The notes beneath the pieces are model-generated. The model was not told where the DNA came from. It worked only from the letters and a program-made list of their open reading frames with translations, and did not search any database. Shown here in pieces: positions 16,290 to 27,004 of a stretch of DNA of 64,000 nt. The stretch lies in assembly GCA_040766655.1 (NCBI GenBank), contig JAXGQB010000009.1:1-64000 (forward strand). Reading direction: 5' to 3'. Within the stretch, counting starts at the first letter, position 1. Every line of letters starts with the position of its first letter. The DNA comes from JALOOB01 sp040766655. Lineage in GTDB: Bacteria; Chloroflexota; Anaerolineae; CG2-30-64-16. A program made the position numbers and the translations under genes.

Positions 16290-17309
16290 GTGCTGAGCAA
16301 GGAAGAGGCCGACGCCGCCAAGCAATTGGCGGGGCCATTGTGGCAGTACACGCGCGAGTCCGCGCGGGAACGCTTCGAGATCCCCGACGGCGCGCCGCAC
16401 TTCGCGCTGACCGTGCTGGATCAGGTCCAGCAGCAATACAACACGCCGGAGGACCCCTACTTCATCTGGCAGAATGGCCTGCGGGTGTACACCACCCTCG
16501 ACTGGGAACTCCAGGCCTACGCCGAATGCGTGGCGCGCAGCCACATCGGATCGCTGAACCAGGAGACGCCCAAGCCCTGCCGCAACGACCTGGCCACCAT
16601 CGCACCGGTGCCGGAGGCGCTGAAGCAGGCCTTCGACCACGAGGTGGGAAACGCATCGGTCGTGGCCATCAAGCCCACGACGGGTGAAGTGCTCGTGATG
16701 GTGGGCAGCCTGGATTACTTCGACGAGTCCATCGACGGGCAGGTCAACATGGCGACCGCGCCCCTCCAGCCCGGCTCCTCGTTCAAGCCCTACACGTATC
16801 TCACTGCATTCGAGTCCGGCGCGTTCGGCCCCGCGTCGATGGTCATGGATGTCCGCACCGTGTTCCCGGACCCGGGCAACCCGCCCTACGTGCCGGAGAA
16901 CTACGATCGCAGATATCACGGGCCGCAATCGCTGCGCCAGGCGCTCCAGCGCTCGTACAACATTCCCGCGGTCTGGCTGATGGACCAGGTGGGCATCTCC
17001 AACGTCATCAAGACCGCGCGCCGCGTGGGCGTGAGCAGCCTGAACCGCGAGCTGAACACCTACGGGCTGAGCCTGACGCTGGGCGGCGGCCAGGTGTCTC
17101 TGCTCGACCACACGTACGCCTTCGGCGTCTTTGCCAACAGCGGCGTCATGGCCGGCAAGCCCATCCCCGACGATCTCCAGCGGCCGGGCTATCGCAAACT
17201 GGATCCGGTCATGGTGCTGAAGGTGGAGGACAAGGATGGCAAGGTACTGGAGGAATATCGCCAGCCTGCCACCGAACGTGTGGTGGATCGGCGCCGATGT
17301 ACCTGCTGA
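16290..17309 (+). CDS. Class A penicillin-binding protein, fragment 2 of 3 (transpeptidase N-terminal part)
   Basis: The frame is open from 16263; the first ATG-like start in it (16290) is probably not a real start. It holds the linker (VYTTLDWELQAYAECVAR) and the first half of the transpeptidase: the acylated serine in PGSSFKPYTY (SxxK) and the SxN motif in RSYNIPAVWL. The frame ends in VVDRRRCTC and a stop at 17307-17309, whereas restoring one C after 17288 would read VVDPAPMYLLNN, continuous with fragment 3. Confidence 0.82.
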   Translation: MLSKEEADAAKQLAGPLWQYTRESARERFEIPDGAPHFALTVLDQVQQQYNTPEDPYFIWQNGLRVYTTLDWELQAYAECVARSHIGSLNQETPKPCRNDLATIAPVPEALKQAFDHEVGNASVVAIKPTTGEVLVMVGSLDYFDESIDGQVNMATAPLQPGSSFKPYTYLTAFESGAFGPASMVMDVRTVFPDPGNPPYVPENYDRRYHGPQSLRQALQRSYNIPAVWLMDQVGISNVIKTARRVGVSSLNRELNTYGLSLTLGGGQVSLLDHTYAFGVFANSGVMAGKPIPDDLQRPGYRKLDPVMVLKVEDKDGKVLEEYRQPATERVVDRRRCTC

Positions 17310-18688
17310 ACAATGTACTGAGCGACAACGGTCCGCGGCCTGTGGCGTTCGGCAGCTATGCCAACTATCTTACGCTGCCTGATCGGCCCGTCGCGGCCAA
17401 GACCGGCACCACCAACGAGTGGAAGGACGCGTGGACCATGGGCTACACGCCGCAGTTGGCCGTGGGAGTCTGGACGGGCAACGCGGATCGCAAGGCGATG
17501 AAGCTGGCCGATGGATCCATCACGGCCGCGCCGATCTTCAGCAAGATCCTGGCCAAGGGCGTCGAAGGGTTGCCTGCCCAGGGATGGGACGAGCCGCCGG
17601 GCATCAGCCGGGTGCGGGTGTGCGTGCCCTCGGGCCTCCTGCCCACGCCGGATTGCCCATCGACGACAGTGGACCTGTTCCTTAAGGGCAAGGAGCCCAA
17701 GCAGCAGGACAACATCTACCAGGCATTCGAGATCAACGCGGCCAACGGCAGGCGGGCCTCCGTCTGCACGCCGCCCGATCAGCTCCAGCGCGTGACCTAC
17801 CAGGTATTCCCTTCGAGCGCGGCCGACTGGGTGCGGGACCAGGGCATCGCCCAGCCTCCGATCGAGGTTGATGGCCCGTGCGGCGGCGGCGAGCTGGCCG
17901 GTGATGTGCAGATCGGCAGCCCCGCGATCGGTGCACGCGTAAAGGGTGGCGTCCAGCTGACAGGCAACGCGCGCTCCGGTGATTTCCGCGCCTATCGCGT
18001 GGAGGTGGGCCGCGGAGACCAATGGACCCCCATCGGCGGCGAGCACGGCGAGCAGATCAGCAATGGCCCGCTGGAGTTCTGGGACACCACTGGTTTCGAG
18101 GGAATGTACACGCTCCGGCTTCTCGTCATGGAGCACAGCGGCAACGTCATCACGTACGATATGCCGGTAGTGGTGGACAACACGCCCCCGGTCGTTCAGA
18201 TCGTCCACCCGACGCCGGACCAGATCTACATCATGGAGACCGATGAGTTGGTGTCGATCACGGCCGACGCCCAGGATGACTGGGAGATGGACCGCGTGGA
18301 GTTCTACCTCGACGGCGCCAAGCTCGGCGACACCACCGTGGCGCCGTACAGCGTCCGATGGACAATCAGGATGACCGATGTCGTGCCCAAGGGCGGGCCA
18401 ACCACCTACATCACAGAGGTCATCACGAACCCTGATGGCACGGTGACGACACAGCAGGTGCTCGATCGGGAAACCAAGACCGAAACATATACGAAGCCGG
18501 ATGGCACCACCGATCGGCGCGTCGTGATCATGACGGGCGGCGGTGCAGGCGCGACCGTCATGGATGGCAAGCTGCATGAGATCCACACCATCTGGGTCAA
18601 GGCGTTCGACAAGGCGGGCAACGAGATCAAGAGCTCGCCCGTCCGTATCTTCGTGAAGCACAAGGACAAGGAAACGGAGACTCCGTAA
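17297..18688 (+). CDS. Class A penicillin-binding protein, fragment 3 of 3 (transpeptidase C-terminal part and Ig-like tail)
   Basis: Begins MYLLNNVLSDN and contains the third transpeptidase motif KTG in AAKTGTTNEWKDAW. After the catalytic domain comes an unusual tail of about 250 residues. It has two beta-rich Ig-like modules (the second with VEFYLDGAKLGDTTVAPYSV, a typical Big_7-like strand pattern) and ends VKHKDKETETP. The tail lies outside the membrane and may contact peptidoglycan or surface polymers. The start at 17297 is not the natural start; see fragments 1 and 2. Confidence 0.83.
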   Translation: MYLLNNVLSDNGPRPVAFGSYANYLTLPDRPVAAKTGTTNEWKDAWTMGYTPQLAVGVWTGNADRKAMKLADGSITAAPIFSKILAKGVEGLPAQGWDEPPGISRVRVCVPSGLLPTPDCPSTTVDLFLKGKEPKQQDNIYQAFEINAANGRRASVCTPPDQLQRVTYQVFPSSAADWVRDQGIAQPPIEVDGPCGGGELAGDVQIGSPAIGARVKGGVQLTGNARSGDFRAYRVEVGRGDQWTPIGGEHGEQISNGPLEFWDTTGFEGMYTLRLLVMEHSGNVITYDMPVVVDNTPPVVQIVHPTPDQIYIMETDELVSITADAQDDWEMDRVEFYLDGAKLGDTTVAPYSVRWTIRMTDVVPKGGPTTYITEVITNPDGTVTTQQVLDRETKTETYTKPDGTTDRRVVIMTGGGAGATVMDGKLHEIHTIWVKAFDKAGNEIKSSPVRIFVKHKDKETETP

Positions 18689-18710
18689 CGATCCTGGCCC
18701 TGGGAGTCTC
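18677..18710 (+). terminator. Possible terminator hairpin after the pbp gene
   Basis: GAGACTCC (18677-18684) pairs with GGAGTCTC (18703-18710), straddling the stop codon at 18686-18688. Only a weak T-rich tail (TGTTCTGT) follows. Confidence 0.4.
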
Positions 18711-18823
18711 TGTTCTGTGACCCGCCAGGACCCATTCGACTCAGGGCAGACCGCGCGTCTGTGAAGGCAGGAGCCCGATTCGCGCACCCGTACCAGTGGC
18801 CGTTACAATAGGCGCTGGCGCCC

Positions 18824-19753
18824 GTGCGCGAGTCTGACTGCAAGAAGACGAAATCTGTGAGTTTCAAGCCGACACCTTTCGGGGGCCGTTGGTACGGCCC
18901 ACTGGCGATGGCAGCGTTGATCGCGCTCGACGTCGTGTTGGTGCGCGCACTCCTCACCAGGCCGGTCGACGGGCTGAGCTTCGTGCTCGCCCTGATCGTT
19001 CTGGCCAGCGTGGTGGTGATCTTCTACCTGGGCTATCGCAGCCTGGGTGTGCTCACGCTCGAGTATTGGATGGATCGTGACGCCGTCACGATGATCTGGG
19101 GGCCCACACGGCATGTGGTGCCCATGGGCCAAATCCAACGAATCGTCCTCAACGCGGAGGCCCAACCCCTGGACAGCCCTGCGCCCTGGCATTGGCCGTG
19201 CCCCCATCGCAGGCGGATGCACACGGAGGCATACGGCACGGTGAACGCCTACGGCACCCGCCCGCTCCCGGAGCAGATCGTCCTGGTGACCCCGGGCGAA
19301 GCCTACGCACTCTCGCCGGCCAACCCCGAGGGCTTCGTGCAGGCGCTGCAGGAGCGTTTTGCGTTGGGCGTGAACCGGGTGCGCGAGCCGGAGTTGCAGC
19401 GGCCGCCGCTGTGGACCTGGCCGTTGTGGCGCGACCGGACGGCGCTGTTCCTGATCGGCGCAGGCCTCTTCGGCATGCTGGTGATGTTCGGTGCGCTGTC
19501 GTTCCGATATCCGGGCCTGTCTGCCGATCTGCCCCTGCACTTCGACGTGACCGGCCTGCCCGACCGCATCGCGCCCAAGTCCGAGCTTTTCACGCTGCCC
19601 ATGATCGGCCTGGCCGTCTGGCTTCTCAACACCGCGGCCGGCGTCTGGCTCTACCGTCGAGTCCAACAAACCACGGCGTACCTGCTGTGGTTCGGGGCGC
19701 TCGCAGTGCAGGGCATCGCTGGACTGGCCCTTTTCAACCTGATGCGTTGGTAA
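18824..19753 (+). CDS. Membrane protein with PH-like and DUF1648-like regions
   Basis: The 309-residue protein has two helices near the N-terminus (about 30-80). A soluble PH-like region follows, with HVVPMGQIQRIVL and a stretch near AEAQPLDSPAPWHW. The second membrane part contains LPLHFDVTGLPDRIAPKSELF, the hallmark of DUF1648 proteins. Three further helices follow. Its function is unknown; related proteins are poorly characterised envelope proteins. The GTG at 18824 lies 14 nt after a TACAAT box; a second GTG at 18857 is possible. No strong ribosome binding site precedes either. Confidence 0.65.
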   Translation: MRESDCKKTKSVSFKPTPFGGRWYGPLAMAALIALDVVLVRALLTRPVDGLSFVLALIVLASVVVIFYLGYRSLGVLTLEYWMDRDAVTMIWGPTRHVVPMGQIQRIVLNAEAQPLDSPAPWHWPCPHRRRMHTEAYGTVNAYGTRPLPEQIVLVTPGEAYALSPANPEGFVQALQERFALGVNRVREPELQRPPLWTWPLWRDRTALFLIGAGLFGMLVMFGALSFRYPGLSADLPLHFDVTGLPDRIAPKSELFTLPMIGLAVWLLNTAAGVWLYRRVQQTTAYLLWFGALAVQGIAGLALFNLMRW

Positions 19754-19787
19754 GCGCGCATTTCCTATTTTGAGCAAACGAGCGAAG

Positions 19788-20540
19788 ATGAACCAGCAAC
19801 CTCTCCTCAGCATCATCATTCCGGCGTACAACGAGGAACACCGCCTCCCCAGGTCACTCGATAAGATCGTGGCCTTCATCGCGCAGCAGCCGGAGACGAT
19901 CGAAGTCCTCATCGTGGAGAACGGCAGCCGGGATCGGACCACCGAGATCGCGGACGCGTATGCGGCCAGGTATCCCTTCATCCGGGTGCTTCACAGCGCC
20001 AAGGGGAAGGGCGCAGCGGTGCGTGCGGGCATGATGGCGGGCGAGGGGCGCTACCTGTTCATGTGCGACTCGGATCTCTCGATGCCGATCGAAGAGGTGC
20101 GCAAGTTTCTGCCGCCGCTGCTCGACAACTACGACGTGGCCATCGCCTCACGCGAGGGCCCGGGCGCGCACCGTTACAACGAGCCGCAGTTCCGCCACCT
20201 GATGGGGCGTGTCTTCAACCTGATCGTTCGCGTCATCGCCATTCCCGGCTTCCAGGATACGCAATGCGGTTTCAAGAGCTTCCGGCGCGAGGTGGCGCGC
20301 GAGGTCTTCACCGATGGCACGATGGACGGCTGGGCGTTCGACGTCGAGGCGCTGTTCATCGCACTGCGCCGCGGCTACAAAGTGGTGGCCGTGCCGATCA
20401 ACTGGTATCACGACCCTGACAGTCGCGTGAACCCGATACACGACACATGGCGCATGTTCCGGGACGTGCTCAAGATACGGATCAACGGCTGGAAAGGTCT
20501 CTATGACCGCAGGCGGTCCGGCCCTGCCCAAGCCGCATAG
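19788..20540 (+). CDS. Family 2 glycosyltransferase (dolichyl-phosphate glucose/mannose synthase-like)
   Basis: GT-A fold starting LLSIIIPAYNEEHRLPRSL, with VLIVENGSRDRT, a CDSDLSMP metal-binding DxD-like motif and the QCGFKSFRREVA region common to polyprenyl-phosphate glycosyltransferases. It probably transfers a sugar from a nucleotide donor to a lipid carrier at the cytoplasmic face. There is no C-terminal membrane segment. The ATG at 19788 (MNQQPLL) follows GAGCGAAG; an upstream TTG at 19770 is possible. It converges on the next gene with a 3-nt gap. Confidence 0.87.
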   Translation: MNQQPLLSIIIPAYNEEHRLPRSLDKIVAFIAQQPETIEVLIVENGSRDRTTEIADAYAARYPFIRVLHSAKGKGAAVRAGMMAGEGRYLFMCDSDLSMPIEEVRKFLPPLLDNYDVAIASREGPGAHRYNEPQFRHLMGRVFNLIVRVIAIPGFQDTQCGFKSFRREVAREVFTDGTMDGWAFDVEALFIALRRGYKVVAVPINWYHDPDSRVNPIHDTWRMFRDVLKIRINGWKGLYDRRRSGPAQAA

Positions 20541-20543
20541 ACT

Positions 20544-21251
20544 CTACCTTCTCAGGAAAAAGTACCACGCCAGAAGGCCAATCTGCGCTGCGACGATCAG
20601 CCAGAAGATCGCCTGGAACTGGGGCTTCTTCGTCTTGTGAGGCAGATGGCGCATCGCGGCGAACGCGCCGGGCGTGCCGCCGAGAGCCCCCAGCAGGTGC
20701 AAGACGGGCTCAGGCACTCGCAGCCCGCCGGCCTGGGCCTGCGCCTTGTCGTACCAGTAGATGCCGAACGTCGCAAGGCTGAACGCGACGACCCAGAGTC
20801 CAAGCCAGAGCGGAAAGGACTGCGGCTGCTTGACGATGATCGTCAGGCCTGCCAACAGGGCAAGGGCAGAGACGAGGCCGGCGATCAGAAACTTCAGGTA
20901 AGGCACGCTGAGAAGCGAGCCCGGCCTCACCTTGATCGCCGTCACGCCTTTCTCAGATCGGGTCAGGTAGTAGCGAACGCTCTGTCCCGGATGCACGCGC
21001 TTGTGGCCTTCCACGTTGCGAAGCGCGAAATGGACGTCGCGATTCTCTGCCCGGCCCGCACTTTGAGGCCGAATGAACCCGTAGCCCTCCCTGGGGTTGA
21101 CCATCACGATGAAGCCGGTCTGCTCGCCGCCGGGCAGCTTCGGCTCGCGGGCGGGCCGGATGGCGGCCGGCTGGTCGTTGCGGTCGCCGACGGGCGGGGG
21201 CAGCGGTCTCTGCCGCGGGGCGGACGATCTGGGTCGGGCTGGCGTGGGCAT
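20544..21251 (-). CDS. Cold-shock domain/DUF1294 membrane fusion protein
   Basis: The 235-residue protein joins a disordered Pro/Arg-rich N-terminus and a cold-shock-like OB fold (GFIVMVNPREGYGFIRPQSAG...DVHFALRNVEG, about 46-105) to a DUF1294 membrane domain. The DUF1294 signature is YWYDKAQAQAGGLRVPEPVLHLL (about 165-187) followed by GGTPGAFAAMRHLPHKTKK. The cold-shock part should bind single-stranded nucleic acid at the membrane. This architecture recurs in bacteria, but its role is unknown. Confidence 0.85.
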   Translation of the reverse strand: MPTPARPRSSAPRQRPLPPPVGDRNDQPAAIRPAREPKLPGGEQTGFIVMVNPREGYGFIRPQSAGRAENRDVHFALRNVEGHKRVHPGQSVRYYLTRSEKGVTAIKVRPGSLLSVPYLKFLIAGLVSALALLAGLTIIVKQPQSFPLWLGLWVVAFSLATFGIYWYDKAQAQAGGLRVPEPVLHLLGALGGTPGAFAAMRHLPHKTKKPQFQAIFWLIVAAQIGLLAWYFFLRR

Positions 21252-21371
21252 GGCTGGCCTCTCTATCCAACATGACGGCGGGATGCATCGAATGATACCC
21301 TACCGGGAGCAACCCGACAAAGGCGGGTGGAGACGTGGCAGGCAACGTCTCTCAACGTCTCCGCGCCGGAA

Positions 21372-21400
21372 TTGGTGCCGAACCGCGTCCCGGCTATAAT
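21372..21400 (+). promoter_or_regulatory. Promoter for the radical SAM gene
   Basis: TTGGTG (21372-21377), 17 nt, TATAAT (21395-21400); predicted start near 21407, 33 nt before the ATG. Confidence 0.6.
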
Positions 21401-21439
21401 AACTCTCAAATTTTACAAAACAATTCTCAGGAACTGAGC

Positions 21440-22846
21440 ATGGCATACACGTGGCCCTGGGCCAAACAAAAAGCAAAAATCGTCTGGATCGACCTCGGCG
21501 ACCTGGGTGACCTGGTTCACCCGGAGGGGCCGCACGAGCAGTGGCAGGATCATGGCCTCGGCCTGCTGCGCACGATCCTCCACCAAAATAACGTCCAGAC
21601 CGACGTGGTCTCCACGCGCGCCGTCACTTCGTGGGACCAGCTGGCCCGGCAGGTCGCGGGCTACGACATGGCCCTGATGAACGTGCGGAGCTACACCTAT
21701 CCTTCGGGGCGCAAGGCCGCGCAGGTGTTCAAGGAAGTGAATCCGCGCGGATTGGTCATGGCCGGCGGCATGCACGCCACCGTGGCCGCAGACGAGATGC
21801 TTGCCGTGCCCGAGTTCGATAAGATCTGCCAGGGCGCGGGCGAGAAAGTGATCGTCGACCTGGTCAGGGACCCGGCCGCCTTCCCCCGGCTGTTCCAGGG
21901 GCAAAGCGCAGGGAGCATGGCCGAGTGGCCGATGATGGACCGCACCCTTTGGCCCAAGCCGGCCAGCCCGCAGCTAGCACGGCACTTCAACTGGCCGCTG
22001 GAACCGGAGTGCGGCTGGGGCCCCGGGCCGGTGGCCACCATCCTGACCAGCCGGGTCTGCCCCTGGCAATGCGTGTTCTGCAACGAGAGTTCCTACGTCC
22101 CGAACATGGGCCGCAAGCCGGTGGATCAAGTCATCGAAGAGCTCAACTACCTGGACGATCACTGGGGGCTCGGCTCATTCGTGATCCACGACTCCATGTT
22201 CTTCCAGAATCCGAGCTGGTTGAAGGAGTGGATCGAGAAGTATCCCGTCAAGGCCAACCGGCGCTGGACCTACTGGGCCGCAGCCCGGGCCGACACGGTG
22301 CGGCAGTGGCCCGACCTGTTCGAGGCCCTGGTCAAAGAGACCAACTGGAACTTGATCTCCATCGGCTTCGAGTCCGGCAGCGATCGGATCCTGCGACTGC
22401 TGAACAAGGAATGCACCGAGGAAGACAACGACTTCACCATCGACCTGCTGAACCGGCTCGGGGATGACCTCCAGGCGCAGGGCAAACAGCCGGCGAAGTT
22501 CTGGTCGAACATCATGCTGGGCATCCCGGGCGAGCTGCCCGAGGACGCGTTCAAGACCATGCGCATGCTCAAACGGATGAAGCGCGTCTTCCCGTCGATC
22601 TCCTACTACGCGCCCTACCCCGGCTCCGCGCTCGGCTTCCAGCTGATCGCAGAGGGCAAGAGCAAGATGTCGAAGGATAACTATCACCGGTTCCCGGACG
22701 ATGAGAAGGTCATCGGGATCGACTACGGCTTCTACCGTGAACTGCTGGCCGGCAGGTACGAGGAAGAGGTCAACCGGGGCCTGTCGGAGGAAGAGCGGCG
22801 TCGCGGCTACGCCGGCCTGTACGCGCGCGCGCTGACGAAGGCATAG
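21440..22846 (+). CDS. B12-binding-type radical SAM protein
   Basis: The 468-residue protein has an N-terminal Rossmann-like region like cobalamin-binding radical SAM enzymes (DLGDLGDLVHPEGPHEQWQDHGLGLL). The radical SAM core carries the cluster motif CPWQCVFC (CxxxCxxC) inside TSRVCPWQCVFCNESSYVP, then SIGFESGSDRILRLLNK. The canonical B12 DxHxxG motif is not clear, so cobalamin use is uncertain. The ATG at 21440 fits the promoter at 21395-21400; the upstream in-frame ATG at 21335 lies before it. The reaction is unknown. Two small unknown genes follow. Confidence 0.85.
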   Translation: MAYTWPWAKQKAKIVWIDLGDLGDLVHPEGPHEQWQDHGLGLLRTILHQNNVQTDVVSTRAVTSWDQLARQVAGYDMALMNVRSYTYPSGRKAAQVFKEVNPRGLVMAGGMHATVAADEMLAVPEFDKICQGAGEKVIVDLVRDPAAFPRLFQGQSAGSMAEWPMMDRTLWPKPASPQLARHFNWPLEPECGWGPGPVATILTSRVCPWQCVFCNESSYVPNMGRKPVDQVIEELNYLDDHWGLGSFVIHDSMFFQNPSWLKEWIEKYPVKANRRWTYWAAARADTVRQWPDLFEALVKETNWNLISIGFESGSDRILRLLNKECTEEDNDFTIDLLNRLGDDLQAQGKQPAKFWSNIMLGIPGELPEDAFKTMRMLKRMKRVFPSISYYAPYPGSALGFQLIAEGKSKMSKDNYHRFPDDEKVIGIDYGFYRELLAGRYEEEVNRGLSEEERRRGYAGLYARALTKA

Positions 22847-22856
22847 GACAAACCAG

Positions 22857-22901
22857 CCTTCGAGATCTCAGGCCAACCGAGGGTTGGCACGACCTCGAAG
22901 G
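22857..22901 (+). terminator. Nested inverted repeat downstream of the radical SAM gene
   Basis: Outer arms CCTTCGAG (22857-22864) and CTCGAAGG (22894-22901) enclose CCAACC (22873-22878) and GGTTGG (22882-22887). There is no T-run, so it may be a repeat-type hairpin rather than an intrinsic terminator. Confidence 0.45.
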
Positions 22902-22925
22902 TCTCCAGTCAGGATCAAATCAGCC

Positions 22926-23132
22926 ATGAGCAGTTTTTCCCATCCCCATTTCATGTATCTTTTTGCCATGAAGAACGGCAAGAAGAAGCTCGCCTACGGC
23001 GCATCGCCCGAGGATGCGCTCGACATCCTGCGCATTCGCCTGAGCGAGGCCGAGATGGCCGAGATCATCACGGACGAGTACGAGAAGATCAACCAGCGCC
23101 ATCTGCAGCAGTACGCGAAGGACCTGGGCTGA
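22926..23132 (+). CDS. Small hypothetical protein
   Basis: 68 residues from ATG 22926 (MSSFSHPHFMYLF). The C-terminal half is charged and helical (SPEDALDILRIRLSEAEMAEIITDEY). The central FAMKNGKKKLAYGASPEDAL could be a compact alpha/beta fold. I recognise no family. It lies between the radical SAM gene and another small gene in the same direction, with no ribosome site stronger than GATCAAATCAGCC. Confidence 0.55.
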   Translation: MSSFSHPHFMYLFAMKNGKKKLAYGASPEDALDILRIRLSEAEMAEIITDEYEKINQRHLQQYAKDLG

Positions 23133-23151
23133 CGCGCATTCGGCCTCGACG

Positions 23152-23409
23152 ATGAACCTCACCCCATCCCAGCACCGCGTCCTCCGGGCCATGCGCGAGG
23201 GTGCGACCCTCAAGGCCCATCGGACCCTCGACGGCGAGAAGACCCACCGGCTGCATCCGCTCAACGGCGAGCCGGAGATCGTGGAACGCCGCGTCGTCGA
23301 GTCGCTCGTGGACTTCGGCCTGATTCAGAGCAATCTCAAGTTTCCCGCGGCAACCTATGTCCTGACGGAAGATGGCGTACAGGCGTTGACCCATACACGC
23401 CAGAAGTAG
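23152..23409 (+). CDS. Small hypothetical protein, winged-helix-like
   Basis: 85 residues. The start MNLTPSQHRVLRAMREGATLKAHRTLDG resembles the first helices of a winged helix, and the end (NLKFPAATYVLTEDGVQAL) resembles a wing and final strand, as in small MarR-like proteins. This resemblance is by eye only. It starts 19 nt after the preceding small gene. Confidence 0.55.
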   Translation: MNLTPSQHRVLRAMREGATLKAHRTLDGEKTHRLHPLNGEPEIVERRVVESLVDFGLIQSNLKFPAATYVLTEDGVQALTHTRQK

Positions 23410-23433
23410 CCTACCATCAGCCTCGATACAGCA

Positions 23434-23480
23434 TTGACGAAAAGCTGAAAGTATGATATCTTGATATGTGGATATCTTGA
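23434..23480 (+). promoter_or_regulatory. Promoter with overlapping direct-repeat operator of a toxin-antitoxin operon
   Basis: TTGACG (23434-23439), 17 nt, TATCTT (23457-23462). GATATCTTGA occurs at 23455-23464 and again at 23471-23480, 16 bp apart, overlapping the -10 and the start site. Each contains the palindrome GATATC. This placement suits autorepression by the AbrB-type antitoxin encoded directly downstream. Confidence 0.65.
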
Positions 23481-23493
23481 ACAGGAGGACAAC

Positions 23494-23763
23494 ATGCAGC
23501 CTTCGACGCGGATTGTACAATTGCCGGCTCGCGGCCAGATCACGCTGCCAACCGATTTCAGGCGCAAGCTAGGGCTGAAAGAAGGCTCCCTGCTTGAAAT
23601 GCAGCTCGTGGGCGATAAGATCGAGATCCGGCCCGTTGCTGCGACCGCACAATTGCTGCGGGAGTATACGGAGGCTGAAATCCAGCAATTCCTGGACGAA
23701 GATAAGATCAGCGATGAAACCGCCAACGCTGTTCGCCGCCTACTGGCCTCTGGTCAGCTATGA
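23494..23763 (+). CDS. AbrB/MazE-type antitoxin
   Basis: 89 residues with the swapped-hairpin DNA-binding motif ARGQITLPTDFRRKLGLKEGSLL at the N-terminus and an acidic C-terminal helix (YTEAEIQQFLDEDKI) suited to blocking a toxin. AGGAGG precedes the ATG at 23494. It overlaps the PIN gene by ATGA, so toxin and antitoxin are translationally coupled. The direct repeats at 23455-23480 are its likely operator. Confidence 0.85.
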   Translation: MQPSTRIVQLPARGQITLPTDFRRKLGLKEGSLLEMQLVGDKIEIRPVAATAQLLREYTEAEIQQFLDEDKISDETANAVRRLLASGQL

Positions 23764-24212
23764 TGGGTCAACGGTCGAAACAGCGCGTGTTCGTCGACGC
23801 GTCGGTATGGGTGGCAGCCAGCGCTTCGCCCTCCGGAGGCTCATCCCTCGTTCTCGAGATCTGTCGTGGCAAGCGGTACGCTGCTGTGTGCACACAGCGC
23901 GTCCTGATGGAGGCGCAGACCAACATACGGCACAAGCTCCCCCAGGCAGCACTCGTGCGTTTCTACGATCTCCTGGCGTCGATCCCCCTTGAGGTCCTGC
24001 CAGAGGTTGACCAGGATCAGGAACATGCGGCAGAAGAGTTCGTGGCGCCCAAAGATGCGCACGTCCTTGCAGCTGCGACCGCGGGCCAGGTCGAGTTCCT
24101 GATCTCACTCGATCGCAAACACCTGGCCAACGACACGATGCGCGAGGTCGTGAGGCCGCTGCAAGTTCTGCTCCCCGGGGAGTTCATCCATCAGGTCTTG
24201 CCGGAAGGCTGA
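23760..24212 (+). CDS. PIN-domain toxin (VapC-like ribonuclease)
   Basis: 150 residues. PIN-fold acidic residues are visible: D in VFVDASVWVAA (about 13), E in RVLMEAQTNI, D in APKDAHVLAAA and D in FLISLDRKHL. These proteins are Mg-dependent RNases that cut tRNA or rRNA when freed from the antitoxin. All four positions are kept, so it should be active. It is the downstream partner of the AbrB-type gene. Confidence 0.85.
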   Translation: MMGQRSKQRVFVDASVWVAASASPSGGSSLVLEICRGKRYAAVCTQRVLMEAQTNIRHKLPQAALVRFYDLLASIPLEVLPEVDQDQEHAAEEFVAPKDAHVLAAATAGQVEFLISLDRKHLANDTMREVVRPLQVLLPGEFIHQVLPEG

Positions 24213-24411
24213 GACTGCCACGCTTGGATGCCGTCGTCCGGACGGCGCAGGCGGACCACCTGCCGTCCCTGTCGGCTACCTTCGCGTACCGGTTTCCCCC
24301 GCGCGCAGCCAGCGTGCACCCTCTCACACTTCGCTAACACCCCGCCAACACCCATCTAACGCAGCGCCGGTACAATGGATCAGTAACCGAGAAGAAGGCG
24401 GAGGACTGATC

Positions 24412-27000
<2,589 letters not shown>

Positions 27001-27004
27001 TTGC

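Noticed and set aside
24213..24411. tRNA gene or CIRCE heat-shock element upstream of clpB
   Set aside because: No cloverleaf with a GGTTCRA-type T arm and no TTAGCACTC inverted repeat could be found; only a short GCCGTC/GACGGC hairpin and a TACAAT box.
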